64,000 nucleotides of DNA from CALBPI01 sp039033995 (GTDB lineage: Bacteria > Pseudomonadota > Gammaproteobacteria > Steroidobacterales > Woeseiaceae), in assembly GCA_039033995.1 (NCBI GenBank), contig JBCCBP010000002.1, forward strand, positions 62,001 through 126,000, read 5' to 3'. The position numbers were made by a program, and so were the translations under genes. Below are positions 43,202 to 51,603 of this stretch, piece after piece. Below the pieces are notes generated by a model, which saw only the letters and a list, made by a program, of their open reading frames with translations, was not told the DNA's origin and did no database searches. The first letter of the stretch is position 1; each line of letters opens with the position of its first letter.

Positions 43202-43693
43202 TCAACGTGCCTCGAAATCGCTCTTACCGCCGTGTTTGGCGATGAGACGTGTGCTCGTAATCACAATATCGTGAGACGCCGCCTTGCACATGTCGTAGAC
43301 CGTCAGCGCCGCCACACTGGCGCCTGTCAACGCTTCCATCTCCACGCCGGTCTTGTGATTGACCTTGCAATGACAGCGAATTCGAACGGTTTCGCCTTGC
43401 AACACAATATCGATATCACAGCCGCTTAGTCCGAGGGGATGACAGAATGGAATCAGCTCGTGGGTTCGCTTCGCCGCCATGACACCCGCGATGATCGCAG
43501 TACTAAATACCGGGCCCTTGCGAGCGACGAGCCCACCCTTACCATCATCGAAAGCCTCGAGCACCGCAGCCGGCAGCAGGACCGTCGTTTCAGCCGTCGC
43601 ATCTCGCGCGGTGACGTCCTTGTCGGAGACATCGACCATGCGCGGCTGATTGTCACTGCCAATATGACTCAACGCTGGCTTTTCTTGTGACAT
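43202..43693 (-). CDS. moaC: Cyclic pyranopterin monophosphate synthase MoaC
   Basis: 163 residues, the standard length. MVDVSDKDVTARDATAE near the N-terminus, then KKGPVFSTAIIAG-like (ARKGPVFSTAIIAGVMAAK), the active-site THELIPFCHPLGLSG, EMEALTGASVAALTVYDMCK and the closing KHGGKSDF with catalytic lysine. Works right after MoaA to form precursor Z. The ATG has GGAGG 7 bases upstream, within the end of moaA. Confidence 0.97.
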   Translation of the reverse strand: MSQEKPALSHIGSDNQPRMVDVSDKDVTARDATAETTVLLPAAVLEAFDDGKGGLVARKGPVFSTAIIAGVMAAKRTHELIPFCHPLGLSGCDIDIVLQGETVRIRCHCKVNHKTGVEMEALTGASVAALTVYDMCKAASHDIVITSTRLIAKHGGKSDFEAR

Positions 43694-43696
43694 GCT

Positions 43697-44737
43697 TCAG
43701 CCTCCAACCCGGTACATTTCCACCTTGCGTAGTGGCTGCTTCAGCCTGTCGGCACGTTGTTCGCTGTAGCGGTCATCGCGTCGCGACCAGACGCGCGCCA
43801 TGATGTGGCGCAACTCGTCGTCGCTGCCACCACGTCGTATCGGCTCCAGCAAGCGTGTGCCTTGTGTTGCAAACAAACAAGTATACAACGTGCCGTCAGC
43901 CGCCAGCCGTGCGCGATGACAACTGCCGCAAAACGGCGCTGTGACGGACGAGATGAAACCCAGTTCGCCTGCGCCATCGACGAACCGATAGCGCCTCGCC
44001 ACTTCGCCGACATAGTTTTGCTTGACGGGCTCGATTGGCCATCGTTCATGGATGCGGTCACGCAACTCGGCCGATGGCACCACCTGGTTGCGCTGCCAGC
44101 CATTGCGATTACCGACATCCATGTACTCGATAAATCGCACGACATGTCCACTGTGGCGGAATCGTTCCAGTATCGGTAGCACGTCATCGTCATTGATATC
44201 GCGCTGTACCACGGTATTAATTTTGAGTGCTTTAAAACCAGCGGCCTCTGCCGCCTGCATACCATCAAGCACCTTTTGCAAATCACCTCGACCACCACTC
44301 AGGGCTAGAAAACGCGCTGGGTCCAGACTGTCCAGGCTAAGTGTCAGTCGGTGTAGTCCGGCGTCCCGTAGTGCAACAGCTTTATCGGCCAGCAACAGAC
44401 CGTTGGTGGTCAGCGCCAGGTCCTCGATACCCGGCAACGCTGCCAACTGTGCTACCAACGCCGGCAACTTACGATCGAGCAGAGGTTCGCCGCCGGTGAG
44501 CCGTAACTTGGTGACGCCCAACTCAGCCGCAATTCGCGCGCAACGCACAATTTCATCATGTGTCAGACGATGTTCCCGGCGCAGAAACTCATAGTCTTCA
44601 CCGAACTCGGACGCTGGCATGCAGTAAGGACACCGGAAATTACAACGATCAATGACCGAAATCCTGAGATCGCGGAGTCCGCGGCCGTAAACATCGCGTG
44701 GCTTTGACGGTGGGTGACTTATCGTGTCTTCAGACAT
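43697..44737 (-). CDS. moaA: GTP 3',8-cyclase MoaA (radical SAM)
   Basis: 346 residues from ATG 44737; a TTG-initiated frame to 44776 is possible, and neither has a clear ribosome binding site (AGGGG touches the ATG). Radical SAM cysteines 32, 36 and 39 (RCNFRCPYCMP), LRLTGGEPLL, and the second cluster Cys270, Cys273 and Cys287 (CGSC, then C after 13 residues). The C-terminal double glycine (YRVGG) required for activity is present. First gene of the moaACmobAmoaDE operon. Confidence 0.96.
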   Translation of the reverse strand: MSEDTISHPPSKPRDVYGRGLRDLRISVIDRCNFRCPYCMPASEFGEDYEFLRREHRLTHDEIVRCARIAAELGVTKLRLTGGEPLLDRKLPALVAQLAALPGIEDLALTTNGLLLADKAVALRDAGLHRLTLSLDSLDPARFLALSGGRGDLQKVLDGMQAAEAAGFKALKINTVVQRDINDDDVLPILERFRHSGHVVRFIEYMDVGNRNGWQRNQVVPSAELRDRIHERWPIEPVKQNYVGEVARRYRFVDGAGELGFISSVTAPFCGSCHRARLAADGTLYTCLFATQGTRLLEPIRRGGSDDELRHIMARVWSRRDDRYSEQRADRLKQPLRKVEMYRVGG

Positions 44738-44861
44738 CCCCTGATTATATCTGCTTTTGCGGACATGATGAATCAACGTGTTGATTTAGCGCATATTTAC
44801 AGTACGTAAACCGCTATCTTGCGCGGCACTGTCTAACCCTTGTTGGCGTTTTGCGCCTGTA

Positions 44862-44890
44862 TTGTGCGGCGCAGCATACCCAGCTATAAT
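44862..44890 (+). promoter_or_regulatory. Putative promoter of the acyl-CoA dehydrogenase pair
   Basis: Consensus -10 TATAAT (44885-44890), 17-base spacer, -35 TTGTGC (44862-44867), 90 bases before the first start codon. It lies in the 242-base divergent gap to moaA, which holds no other recognisable feature. Confidence 0.55.
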
Positions 44891-44979
44891 CCAACTTACT
44901 TGCCAGTAACAAGTTTTCTGGCATAGTGGCGCGACACCGGCTCTTCGTCGGACGCAATATTTACCATTTGGGGGGCCGT

Positions 44980-46182
44980 ATGGATCTCACGTTTAGTCAG
45001 GAAGAACTCGCCTTTCGCGAGAAAGTCCGCGCGTTTTTCGCCGATCATTATCCCGAGGATATCCGCACCAAGATGAATCGCGGTATTCGATTGGCGAAGG
45101 AAGACTTCGTTCGCTGGCAGAAGATCCTGCACCAACATGGCTATATGGCCGTCAATTGGCCGGTCGAGTATGGCGGCACCGGTTGGACACCCGTTCAGAA
45201 GTATATCTTCGCTACGGAGATGGCCGAAGCCAACGCGCCGGATGTCGTACCGTTTGGTGTGAACATGGTCGGCCCGGTCATCTACAGCTTCGGTAGCGAA
45301 GAGCTAAAGCAACGCTTCCTACCCGATATCCTCGAATCCAATGTTTGGTGGTGCCAGGGTTACTCCGAGCCCGGTGCAGGTTCCGACCTCGCATCGCTGA
45401 AGACTCTGGCGGTCCGCGATGGTGACGACTACATTATCAATGGCACCAAGACGTGGACGACGCTCGGACAACACGCCGACTGGATTTTTGTCCTGGCCCG
45501 CACCAATACCGATGTGGCGCGACGACAGGAAGGCATCAGCTTTATTCTTTGCGACATGAATACTCCGGGTATCACCGTACGGCCTATCATTACTATTGAA
45601 GGCGGTCATGAGGTGAACGAAGTGCACTTCGAAGATGTTCGCGTGCCGGTGGCCAACCTGGTCGGCGAAGAAGGCCGCGGCTGGACCTACGGCAAGGTGC
45701 TGCTGCAGCACGAGCGCACCAATATCGCAGGCGTCGCACGTTCTAAGTATCGTCTGGCACGCCTGAAAGAGCTGGCACACAAGGCGCCTGACGGTGGTTC
45801 AGCGCTGATCGACGAGCCGTCTTTCCGCGCCAAACTGGTACGCACCGAGGTCGATCTGAAAGCGCTGGAGTTTACTGACTTGCGCACACTGGCAGCCATA
45901 TCAACGGGTAAGGCACCGGGGCCGGAAAGCTCCATTCTGAAAATCAAGGGTACCGAAATGCAGCAGCAACTCGATACCTTGTATATGGAAGCCGCCGGGT
46001 ACTATGCGATGCCTTTCGTGCCGGACCAGTTCAGTCTCGACGTCAGCGCCGACGACATGGTGGTCGACAGTACCGAGCCAACAACCGCCCTGCGCTACTT
46101 CAACTATCGCAAGGCGTCGATTTACGGCGGCTCAAACGAAATTCAGAAAAACATCATTGCCAAGCATGTGCTTGGCTTGTAA
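44980..46182 (+). CDS. Acyl-CoA dehydrogenase, large-subunit type (PimC-like)
   Basis: 400 residues from ATG 44980 (TTGGGGGG upstream). Acyl-CoA dehydrogenase fold: N-terminal helices from MDLTFSQEELAFREKV, beta domain with WWCQGYSEPGAGSDLA and GTKTWTTLGQHADWIF, C-terminal helices ending SIYGGSNEIQKNIIAKHVLG. At the position of the YEGT glutamate of short- and medium-chain enzymes it has Gly (YGGS), so the catalytic base must lie elsewhere, as in isovaleryl- or long-chain-type enzymes. Followed 17 bases later by a smaller homologue; such pairs form heterotetramers (PimCD, mycobacterial FadE pairs). Electrons would pass to ETF and ETF-QO. Confidence 0.9.
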   Translation: MDLTFSQEELAFREKVRAFFADHYPEDIRTKMNRGIRLAKEDFVRWQKILHQHGYMAVNWPVEYGGTGWTPVQKYIFATEMAEANAPDVVPFGVNMVGPVIYSFGSEELKQRFLPDILESNVWWCQGYSEPGAGSDLASLKTLAVRDGDDYIINGTKTWTTLGQHADWIFVLARTNTDVARRQEGISFILCDMNTPGITVRPIITIEGGHEVNEVHFEDVRVPVANLVGEEGRGWTYGKVLLQHERTNIAGVARSKYRLARLKELAHKAPDGGSALIDEPSFRAKLVRTEVDLKALEFTDLRTLAAISTGKAPGPESSILKIKGTEMQQQLDTLYMEAAGYYAMPFVPDQFSLDVSADDMVVDSTEPTTALRYFNYRKASIYGGSNEIQKNIIAKHVLGL

Positions 46183-46199
46183 TGCGGTTGGAGTAAGAC

Positions 46200-47330
46200 A
46201 TGGATTTTTCAATTAACGAAGATCAGGCAATGCTACAGGACAGTGTTGCTAAGTTTATTGCCAACGATTACGACTTCGACTCGCGTCAGGCGAGTGCGGC
46301 CACCGACGTCGGATTCAGCCGTGAACGCTGGACGGAATTTGCAGAACTTGGTTGGACGGCAGTGCCGTTTGCCGAAGAGGATGGCGGTCTAGACGGTGGT
46401 CCGGTCGAGTTGATGCTGATGATGGAACAATTCGGCAAAGGGCTGGTCGTTGAGCCGTTCCTGCCTTGCATCATCCTCGCGGGCGGCGTGCTGAAGCGTC
46501 TCGCCACAAGCCAGCAAAAAGCCCAATGGCTGGCACCGTTGATCGACGGTAGCAAGCTTGGCGCACTCGCCTATGCCGAACCGCAAAGCCGCTTTGATCT
46601 AGCCAATGTGGCCACGACGGCGACGCGCGACGGTGACGATTTTGTCTTGAACGGCCACAAAGCGGTCGTGCTGAATGGTGGCAATGCCGATACGCTGATC
46701 GTTGTTGCAAGAACCAGTGGTGATGTCACCGATGAGCATGGCATCAGCCTGTTCGCGATCGATGCGGACAGTGACGGCATTCGCCGTAAGGCTTACCCGA
46801 CGGTCGATGCGCGCCAGGCGGCTGAGGTCTATTTCGACAATGTACGCGTCTCTGCTGAGCAACTGCTGGGCGACGTCGATGACGGCTTGCCAACACTCAA
46901 AGCCGTCATCACCGATGGCATTATCGCGATCGCCGCAGAAGCGGTGGGAATCATGCAAACCCTGAACGGTAAGACGCTGGAGTACACCAAATCGCGTGTG
47001 CAGTTCGGCGCACCGATTGCGAGCTTTCAGGCGTTGCAGCATCGTATGGTCGACATGTTCGTCATGTATGAGCAAACGCGCTCGCTGCTGTTACACGCGG
47101 TCATGATGCAGGATGAAGATAATGCAGAAGCCGCGGCGCGAGCCGTCGCCGCGCTGAAGATTCAGATCGGCACTGAAGCGCGCAAGCTTGGCGAGGAAGC
47201 CGTCCAGTTGCACGGTGGCATGGGCTTTACCTGGGAACTGGACGTCGCGCACTACTTCAAGCGCTTAACGATGATCGACACGTTATTCGGCAATGCTGAC
47301 TATCACCTCGATCGCTACGTTTTGAGCTGA
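46200..47330 (+). CDS. Acyl-CoA dehydrogenase, small-subunit type (PimD-like)
   Basis: 376 residues, RBS GGAGT 7 bases upstream. Begins MDFSINEDQAMLQDSVAKFI; middle domain DFVLNGHKAVVLNGGNADTLIVVA; C-terminal helices with SRVQFGAPIASFQALQHRMVDM and VQLHGGMGFTWELDVAHYFKR. The IQ..IA FAD/dimer motif at the C-terminus of the first gene is replaced by the LDVAHYFKR type, as in the small subunits of paired enzymes. It is likely to assemble with the preceding product into an alpha2beta2 dehydrogenase. Substrate unknown; dicarboxylyl or branched/steroid acyl-CoA are known for relatives. Confidence 0.9.
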   Translation: MDFSINEDQAMLQDSVAKFIANDYDFDSRQASAATDVGFSRERWTEFAELGWTAVPFAEEDGGLDGGPVELMLMMEQFGKGLVVEPFLPCIILAGGVLKRLATSQQKAQWLAPLIDGSKLGALAYAEPQSRFDLANVATTATRDGDDFVLNGHKAVVLNGGNADTLIVVARTSGDVTDEHGISLFAIDADSDGIRRKAYPTVDARQAAEVYFDNVRVSAEQLLGDVDDGLPTLKAVITDGIIAIAAEAVGIMQTLNGKTLEYTKSRVQFGAPIASFQALQHRMVDMFVMYEQTRSLLLHAVMMQDEDNAEAAARAVAALKIQIGTEARKLGEEAVQLHGGMGFTWELDVAHYFKRLTMIDTLFGNADYHLDRYVLS

Positions 47331-47350
47331 TCAACAAAGGCTCCTATCTC

Positions 47351-47384
47351 AGGCGCAGACCGGTGTTCGGTCTGCGCCTTTTTT
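47351..47384 (+). terminator. Intrinsic terminator after the acyl-CoA dehydrogenase pair
   Basis: 12-bp perfect stem AGGCGCAGACCG / CGGTCTGCGCCT with loop gtgtt, followed by a T-run, 20 bases after the stop codon. Confidence 0.95.
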
Positions 47385-47403
47385 ATGGCAACAGGCACTT
47401 ATC

Positions 47404-48144
47404 GTGATACCGGAATTCGTACAGTCATTCTTTGTAGCGAATCAGAATCTCTTGTGGTTTCTGATGGTGCTTGTGGATCTCGGTTTCACGCTCGTACTCT
47501 ATCGCTGGTTTGGTGCCGTCGGACTACAAGTCGCCATTACGACAGCCATTATTCTGGCTAACCTGCTCGGCACGCAGCTGATTCAGGTGTTTGGCATCGA
47601 GGTGAGTGTTGGGCTGATCTTCTACTCCAGCATTTTCTTTGCGACGGACGTCTTCAATGAGAACTACGGTCAGGCGCGTGCGCAACAGGCCGTGCTGATT
47701 GGTTTTGTCGTCATGTTAGCTGTGCTGATCAGCTTGAGTCTGAGTGTGATGCTCGCCCCGAGCGAAAATCCCGCGAGTGCGGCATTTGCCGCATCGGTGC
47801 ATGATGCGTTGAACACACTGGCAAGCTTCTCGCCACGGCTCGTGCTTGGTTCGTTGATCGCCTACGTCGTGAGCCAACAGCTCGACGTGCATTTGTTCCA
47901 TTGGCTGAAACGACGAACGCAGGCGCGTTGGCTTTGGTTGCGCAATAACGTGTCGACGATGACCTCACAACTCATCGACTCGCTGATATTTTCATTGATT
48001 GCCTGGTGGGGTGTCGTCGACCTTCAGACAGCCCTAAAGCTCGGCTTGGCTACCTATGGCTTCAAACTACTGATCGCAGTCCTCGACACCCCTTTGCTGT
48101 ACGTTGCGCGCCGCTGGTATCAGCGCGGCGACATCAAGGCGTAG
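47404..48144 (+). CDS. yhhQ: Queuosine precursor transporter YhhQ/QueT (VUT family)
   Basis: 246 residues from a GTG start. Six hydrophobic helices. Family motifs FFATDVFNENYG in the second-third helix region, SQQLDVHLFHWLKRRT, and WLRNNVSTMTSQLIDSLIF. E. coli YhhQ imports preQ0/preQ1 for queuosine synthesis. That fits queA and tgt elsewhere in this window (3.9-6.1 kb). The gene overlaps the convergent glnS stop by 11 bases. Confidence 0.92.
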   Translation: MIPEFVQSFFVANQNLLWFLMVLVDLGFTLVLYRWFGAVGLQVAITTAIILANLLGTQLIQVFGIEVSVGLIFYSSIFFATDVFNENYGQARAQQAVLIGFVVMLAVLISLSLSVMLAPSENPASAAFAASVHDALNTLASFSPRLVLGSLIAYVVSQQLDVHLFHWLKRRTQARWLWLRNNVSTMTSQLIDSLIFSLIAWWGVVDLQTALKLGLATYGFKLLIAVLDTPLLYVARRWYQRGDIKA

Positions 48145-49834
48145 TGTCCGTCTCGGCGAATTGCTGCAGCGCCTGCTTTTCGAGCTTGGCCCAGGAGTCC
48201 CGCAACGTCACGATACGATTGAAGACTCGGTGGTCAGCGGAAGACAACGAATCCGGACAAAAGTAACCCAGACGTTCGAATTGAACGGCATCGGCGGCGT
48301 CAATCAACGAGGGCTCAAGCCATGCATCAGCAATCGTCAAAGAGTCCGGATTGAGCGACGCGAAAAACGCGTCGCCCGAAGCGGGGACGGCGTCTTTGAA
48401 TAAGCGGTCGTATAAATTCACTTTGGCGGGCACCGCGTGCGCTGCCGACACCCAGTGAATGGTGCCCTTCACTTTGCGTTCGTTACCGCTACCGCTGCGC
48501 GTTTCCGGATCATAAGAACATCGTAGCTCCACGACCTCACCGGACGCGTTCTTGATGACCTCATCACACCGGATGATATAGCCGTAACGTAGCCGCACTT
48601 CGCCACCGGGTTTCAGTCGGAAAAACTTGCGTGGTGCATCTTCCATGAAGTCGTCTTGCTCGATCCAGAGTTCTCGTGAGAATGGAATCTCCCGTTCACC
48701 TTGCTCCGGCTCGTTCGGATGGTTCATTGCCGTCATCCACTCGACCTGCGCCTCCGGGTAGTTGGTCAACACCACTTTCAGCGGCTTCAGTACGGCAAAA
48801 CGTCGTGGCGCACTACCCAGTGCATCCCGCACAGTCGACTCCAGCATGCCGAGCTCAATGAACTTGGATTTCTTTGTGACGCCGACCTGGCGACAGAACT
48901 GTCGTAACGCAACAGCCGGATAGCCGCGTCGGCGTAACCCGGCGATGGTCGGCATGCGCGGATCGTCCCACCCATCGACGTGACCGTCTTCAACCAGCGC
49001 CTTGAGACGACGCTTGCTCGTGACCATGTAGGCCACCTGCAAACGCGAAAATTCGATCTGTCGCGGTGGGTAATCATGCGGAATGCGAGCAACCAGCCAT
49101 TCATACAGTGGCCGGTGATCTTCGAATTCAAGCGTACACAAGCTATGCGTGATGCCCTCGAAGATATCGCACAGCGTGTGTGCGAAATCGTACATCGGGT
49201 AGATCGGCCAGGAATCAGCGGTCCGTTGATGACTCGCATGCCGGATACGATACAAGGTCGGGTCGCGCAGGTTGATATTGGGCGATGCCATATCGATCTT
49301 CGCGCGCAGCACGTGTTGTCCATCGTGATATTCGCCAGCGCGCATTGCCTCGAACAACACTCGGTTTTCCGCCGTCGAACGATCGCGATACGGACTGTTC
49401 TTGCCTGGGCTCGTCAGCGTGCCCCGGTATTCACGGATGTCATCAGCGCTGAGACTATCCACGTACGCATCGCCGCGCTCGATAAGCGCAAGCGCCGCCT
49501 CATACAGTCGATCGAAATAGTCGGACGCATGTGTCAGCCGATCCTGCCAGTCGAAGCCGAGCCACCGCACGTCGCGTTGAATCGCATCGGCAAACTCTTG
49601 ACGCTCCTTGATCGGGTTGGTGTCATCAAAACGCAGAAATGTTTTGCCACCGTATTCGCCACCCACCCCAAAATTCAGTGCTATCGAGGCGGCGTGACCG
49701 ATGTGCAGAAAACCGTTTGGCTCCGGCGGGAAACGGGTTACCAGTCCGTCGGGCAAACGCGACGCATCGACATCATCCGCAATGATCTGACGAATGAAAT
49801 CCTTCGGGGCGGCATCGTTGGAATCGTTGTGCAT
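48134..49834 (-). CDS. glnS: Glutaminyl-tRNA synthetase
   Basis: 566 residues (E. coli 554). Class I signature FPPEPNGFLHIGHA (HIGH at 44-47), the KMSKS-type loop VTSKRRL (271-277), WLGFDW and DMASPNINLRDPTLYRI typical of GlnRS, and the C-terminal anticodon-binding beta-barrels. GlnRS marks gamma/beta-proteobacteria and some others; it is distinct from GltX by the MASPN...LRDP segment. Third of zur, ydjM-like, glnS on the minus strand (42-base gap upstream). Confidence 0.97.
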   Translation of the reverse strand: MHNDSNDAAPKDFIRQIIADDVDASRLPDGLVTRFPPEPNGFLHIGHAASIALNFGVGGEYGGKTFLRFDDTNPIKERQEFADAIQRDVRWLGFDWQDRLTHASDYFDRLYEAALALIERGDAYVDSLSADDIREYRGTLTSPGKNSPYRDRSTAENRVLFEAMRAGEYHDGQHVLRAKIDMASPNINLRDPTLYRIRHASHQRTADSWPIYPMYDFAHTLCDIFEGITHSLCTLEFEDHRPLYEWLVARIPHDYPPRQIEFSRLQVAYMVTSKRRLKALVEDGHVDGWDDPRMPTIAGLRRRGYPAVALRQFCRQVGVTKKSKFIELGMLESTVRDALGSAPRRFAVLKPLKVVLTNYPEAQVEWMTAMNHPNEPEQGEREIPFSRELWIEQDDFMEDAPRKFFRLKPGGEVRLRYGYIIRCDEVIKNASGEVVELRCSYDPETRSGSGNERKVKGTIHWVSAAHAVPAKVNLYDRLFKDAVPASGDAFFASLNPDSLTIADAWLEPSLIDAADAVQFERLGYFCPDSLSSADHRVFNRIVTLRDSWAKLEKQALQQFAETDTTP

Positions 49835-49876
49835 GGGTCTGTGTATCCGGCGCCAGCGCGCAAATGGTCTAGCCCG

Positions 49877-50890
49877 CTATTGTAACGGATGGTCCTGTGT
49901 CATGTCGCCGTCATCAATGGCATAAGCGCGACGCCAGTTACTCAATGCACGACGGCTTGGCGGCAATTGGCGTGTCTCAGTCGGCACCACTGTTGTGGCG
50001 ATGACGGTCGCGACGACGAAAGAAAACAGGTAGTCCGTGGGTATACCCATGCGAACGTCTCGGATGATGACCTCGTCTTCGACTCGATCGGTGACGACCC
50101 AGCCATGGCTGAACCAGTAAAGCCGCTGCACCGGCCAGTGGCTAGCCAATGCCCGCAGCAGATCGACGCCAAGCGCTCGGCAATGCCATGCGTCGTCGCG
50201 AGGCGCTTGCCAGATAAACACGAACTGCTCGCACAGCGTGGCCTGATCGCGCGCCAATAATCGGAAGCGCAGTGTGTTGAACGGTGTCGGTAGCGCTTTG
50301 CCAGTCGATTCTGCCGCCAACGTCGTTGGCAGCGACGCCATCAACCGCTGCTCCTGCGTCGACTGCAGTGTGACGCTGAGCGCGAGATACAGTGCAAGGC
50401 CGCCCAACAGTATTGACGCCCGCTGCCTCCCCTGCTCCACCGGTGCACTTCGCACGACCGGCCATAGCGCGCTGGCGAGCAATAGCCAGACCACCGGATC
50501 GATGATAAACACGCTACCAATACTGACGGGATGATCGGAAAACGGCTGCCAGAGCTGGGTCCCGTAGACCGTGAATGCATCTAACAGCGGATGCGTCACC
50601 AGCGCCAGCCAGATCGCGAGCAGCAATGGCATCCCAGCGTCTCTCAGGGTCGGCCAGCGCTTGGCCAGCCACCAGCACAACGGCGCCGCCAGCGTTAGCC
50701 AGAACAGGGAATGCGACCAGCTGCGGTGGTACGTCATTTGTGCCACAGGATCCTGATAGCGCACGAGCACATCAAGATCGGGCAAGGTTCCCATCAAGCC
50801 GCCGACGACGGCCGCGCGCGCACCATGCTGACGACCGGCCACCGCGTAGCCGACGCTGGCACCGAGCGCGAGCTGCGATAGCGAATCCAT
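49877..50890 (-). CDS. YdjM/LexA-regulated-type inner-membrane metal-dependent hydrolase (DUF457)
   Basis: 337 residues. Begins MDSLSQLALGASVGYAVAG and has GTLPDLDVL, YHRSWSHSLFWL and LLVTHPLLDAF-like (ALVTHPLLDAFTVYG) motifs, the conserved His/Asp residues of the DUF457 membrane hydrolase family that includes YdjM, followed by four to five membrane helices. From about 190 a less conserved domain lies on one side of the membrane. Function unknown. Lies 42 bases after zur and 42 before glnS; whether zinc controls it is open. Confidence 0.85.
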   Translation of the reverse strand: MDSLSQLALGASVGYAVAGRQHGARAAVVGGLMGTLPDLDVLVRYQDPVAQMTYHRSWSHSLFWLTLAAPLCWWLAKRWPTLRDAGMPLLLAIWLALVTHPLLDAFTVYGTQLWQPFSDHPVSIGSVFIIDPVVWLLLASALWPVVRSAPVEQGRQRASILLGGLALYLALSVTLQSTQEQRLMASLPTTLAAESTGKALPTPFNTLRFRLLARDQATLCEQFVFIWQAPRDDAWHCRALGVDLLRALASHWPVQRLYWFSHGWVVTDRVEDEVIIRDVRMGIPTDYLFSFVVATVIATTVVPTETRQLPPSRRALSNWRRAYAIDDGDMTQDHPLQ

Positions 50891-50932
50891 TTAGTGACTG
50901 ACCGGACTGTGACTCATCGTCGTCGCGTGCGG

Positions 50933-51421
50933 TCACCCGTCAGCGACGTCCGCCTGCGCATGGCAATCGGCGCACAATCCCTGTACTTCCAACGTTTGCT
51001 GTTCCGCGAAAAAACCCGCCTCTGCGGCCGCCGCACGGATATGTGTATCGACGGTTTCTGTATCCAGTTCGATCACCTGGCGGCAATTGCGGCATATCAG
51101 GAATTGGCCCTGATGGGCGTGGCCCGGATCACTGCAACCGATAAAGGCGTTCAACGAATCCAGTCGGTGTACAAGCCCGGCTTCCATCAAGAACTCGAGC
51201 GCACGATAGACGGTTGGCGGCGCTGCTTTGCGGCCGTCTTCGGACAGGGCGTCGAGGATGCTATAGGCCCCGATCGGGCGATGGCTCGACCAGACAAGCT
51301 CAAGAACCCGGCGGCGCAATGTGGTCAGGCGACGGCCCTGGTGGGTGCAGATCTGCTCCGCCTGGTTTAATGCATCCGCGACGCATTGCGCGTGGTTGTG
51401 TTCGTGCTCGGAATGACTCAT
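50933..51421 (-). CDS. zur: Fur-family zinc uptake regulator Zur
   Basis: 162 residues from ATG 51421; the frame extends 59 codons upstream but that part has no family counterpart. Winged helix about 20-85 (RRLTTLRRRVLELVWSS, PPTVYRALEFLMEAGLVHRL, the Zur-like variant of the Fur motif). Metal ligands: Cys96, His101, His103, and the structural zinc pairs Cys110/Cys113 and Cys150/Cys153. The PPTVYRALDFL-type helix and SLNAFIGC match Zur rather than Fur or PerR. The N-terminus is histidine-rich (HSEHEHNH). Divergent from thrS. Confidence 0.88.
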   Translation of the reverse strand: MSHSEHEHNHAQCVADALNQAEQICTHQGRRLTTLRRRVLELVWSSHRPIGAYSILDALSEDGRKAAPPTVYRALEFLMEAGLVHRLDSLNAFIGCSDPGHAHQGQFLICRNCRQVIELDTETVDTHIRAAAAEAGFFAEQQTLEVQGLCADCHAQADVADG

Positions 51422-51603
51422 AGGTTTGTGGTAGGCATCAGGAACGCCGATGATAACCCAGAAATGCTGAAAAGAATGCGCTCGGAGCGTTTCACCTCGT
51501 TCGTATTTCGCTACAATGTCAGGATCTTTGGTAGCCCTGTTGAGTTGGACAACATCCCGGACTCGGCTGCAGCCCGAATAGCGCTCAGGAATACGCACAC
51601 GAC
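51422..51603. promoter_or_regulatory. Divergent zur / thrS intergenic region
   Basis: 182 bases. For thrS, a -10-like TACAAT (51512-51517) with a weak -35 GTTTCA (51489-51494). No Zur box of GTTATNNNATAAC type and no threonine tRNA-like leader that I can recognise. thrS has only a distant AGGA before its ATG. Confidence 0.35.

Noticed and set aside
42656..43429. 257-codon plus-strand frame over mobA and moaC
   Set aside because: Antisense to two complete cofactor genes; translation is compositionally biased.
51422..51598. 59-codon N-terminal extension of Zur
   Set aside because: It reads through the divergent thrS promoter region and has no counterpart in Fur-family proteins.
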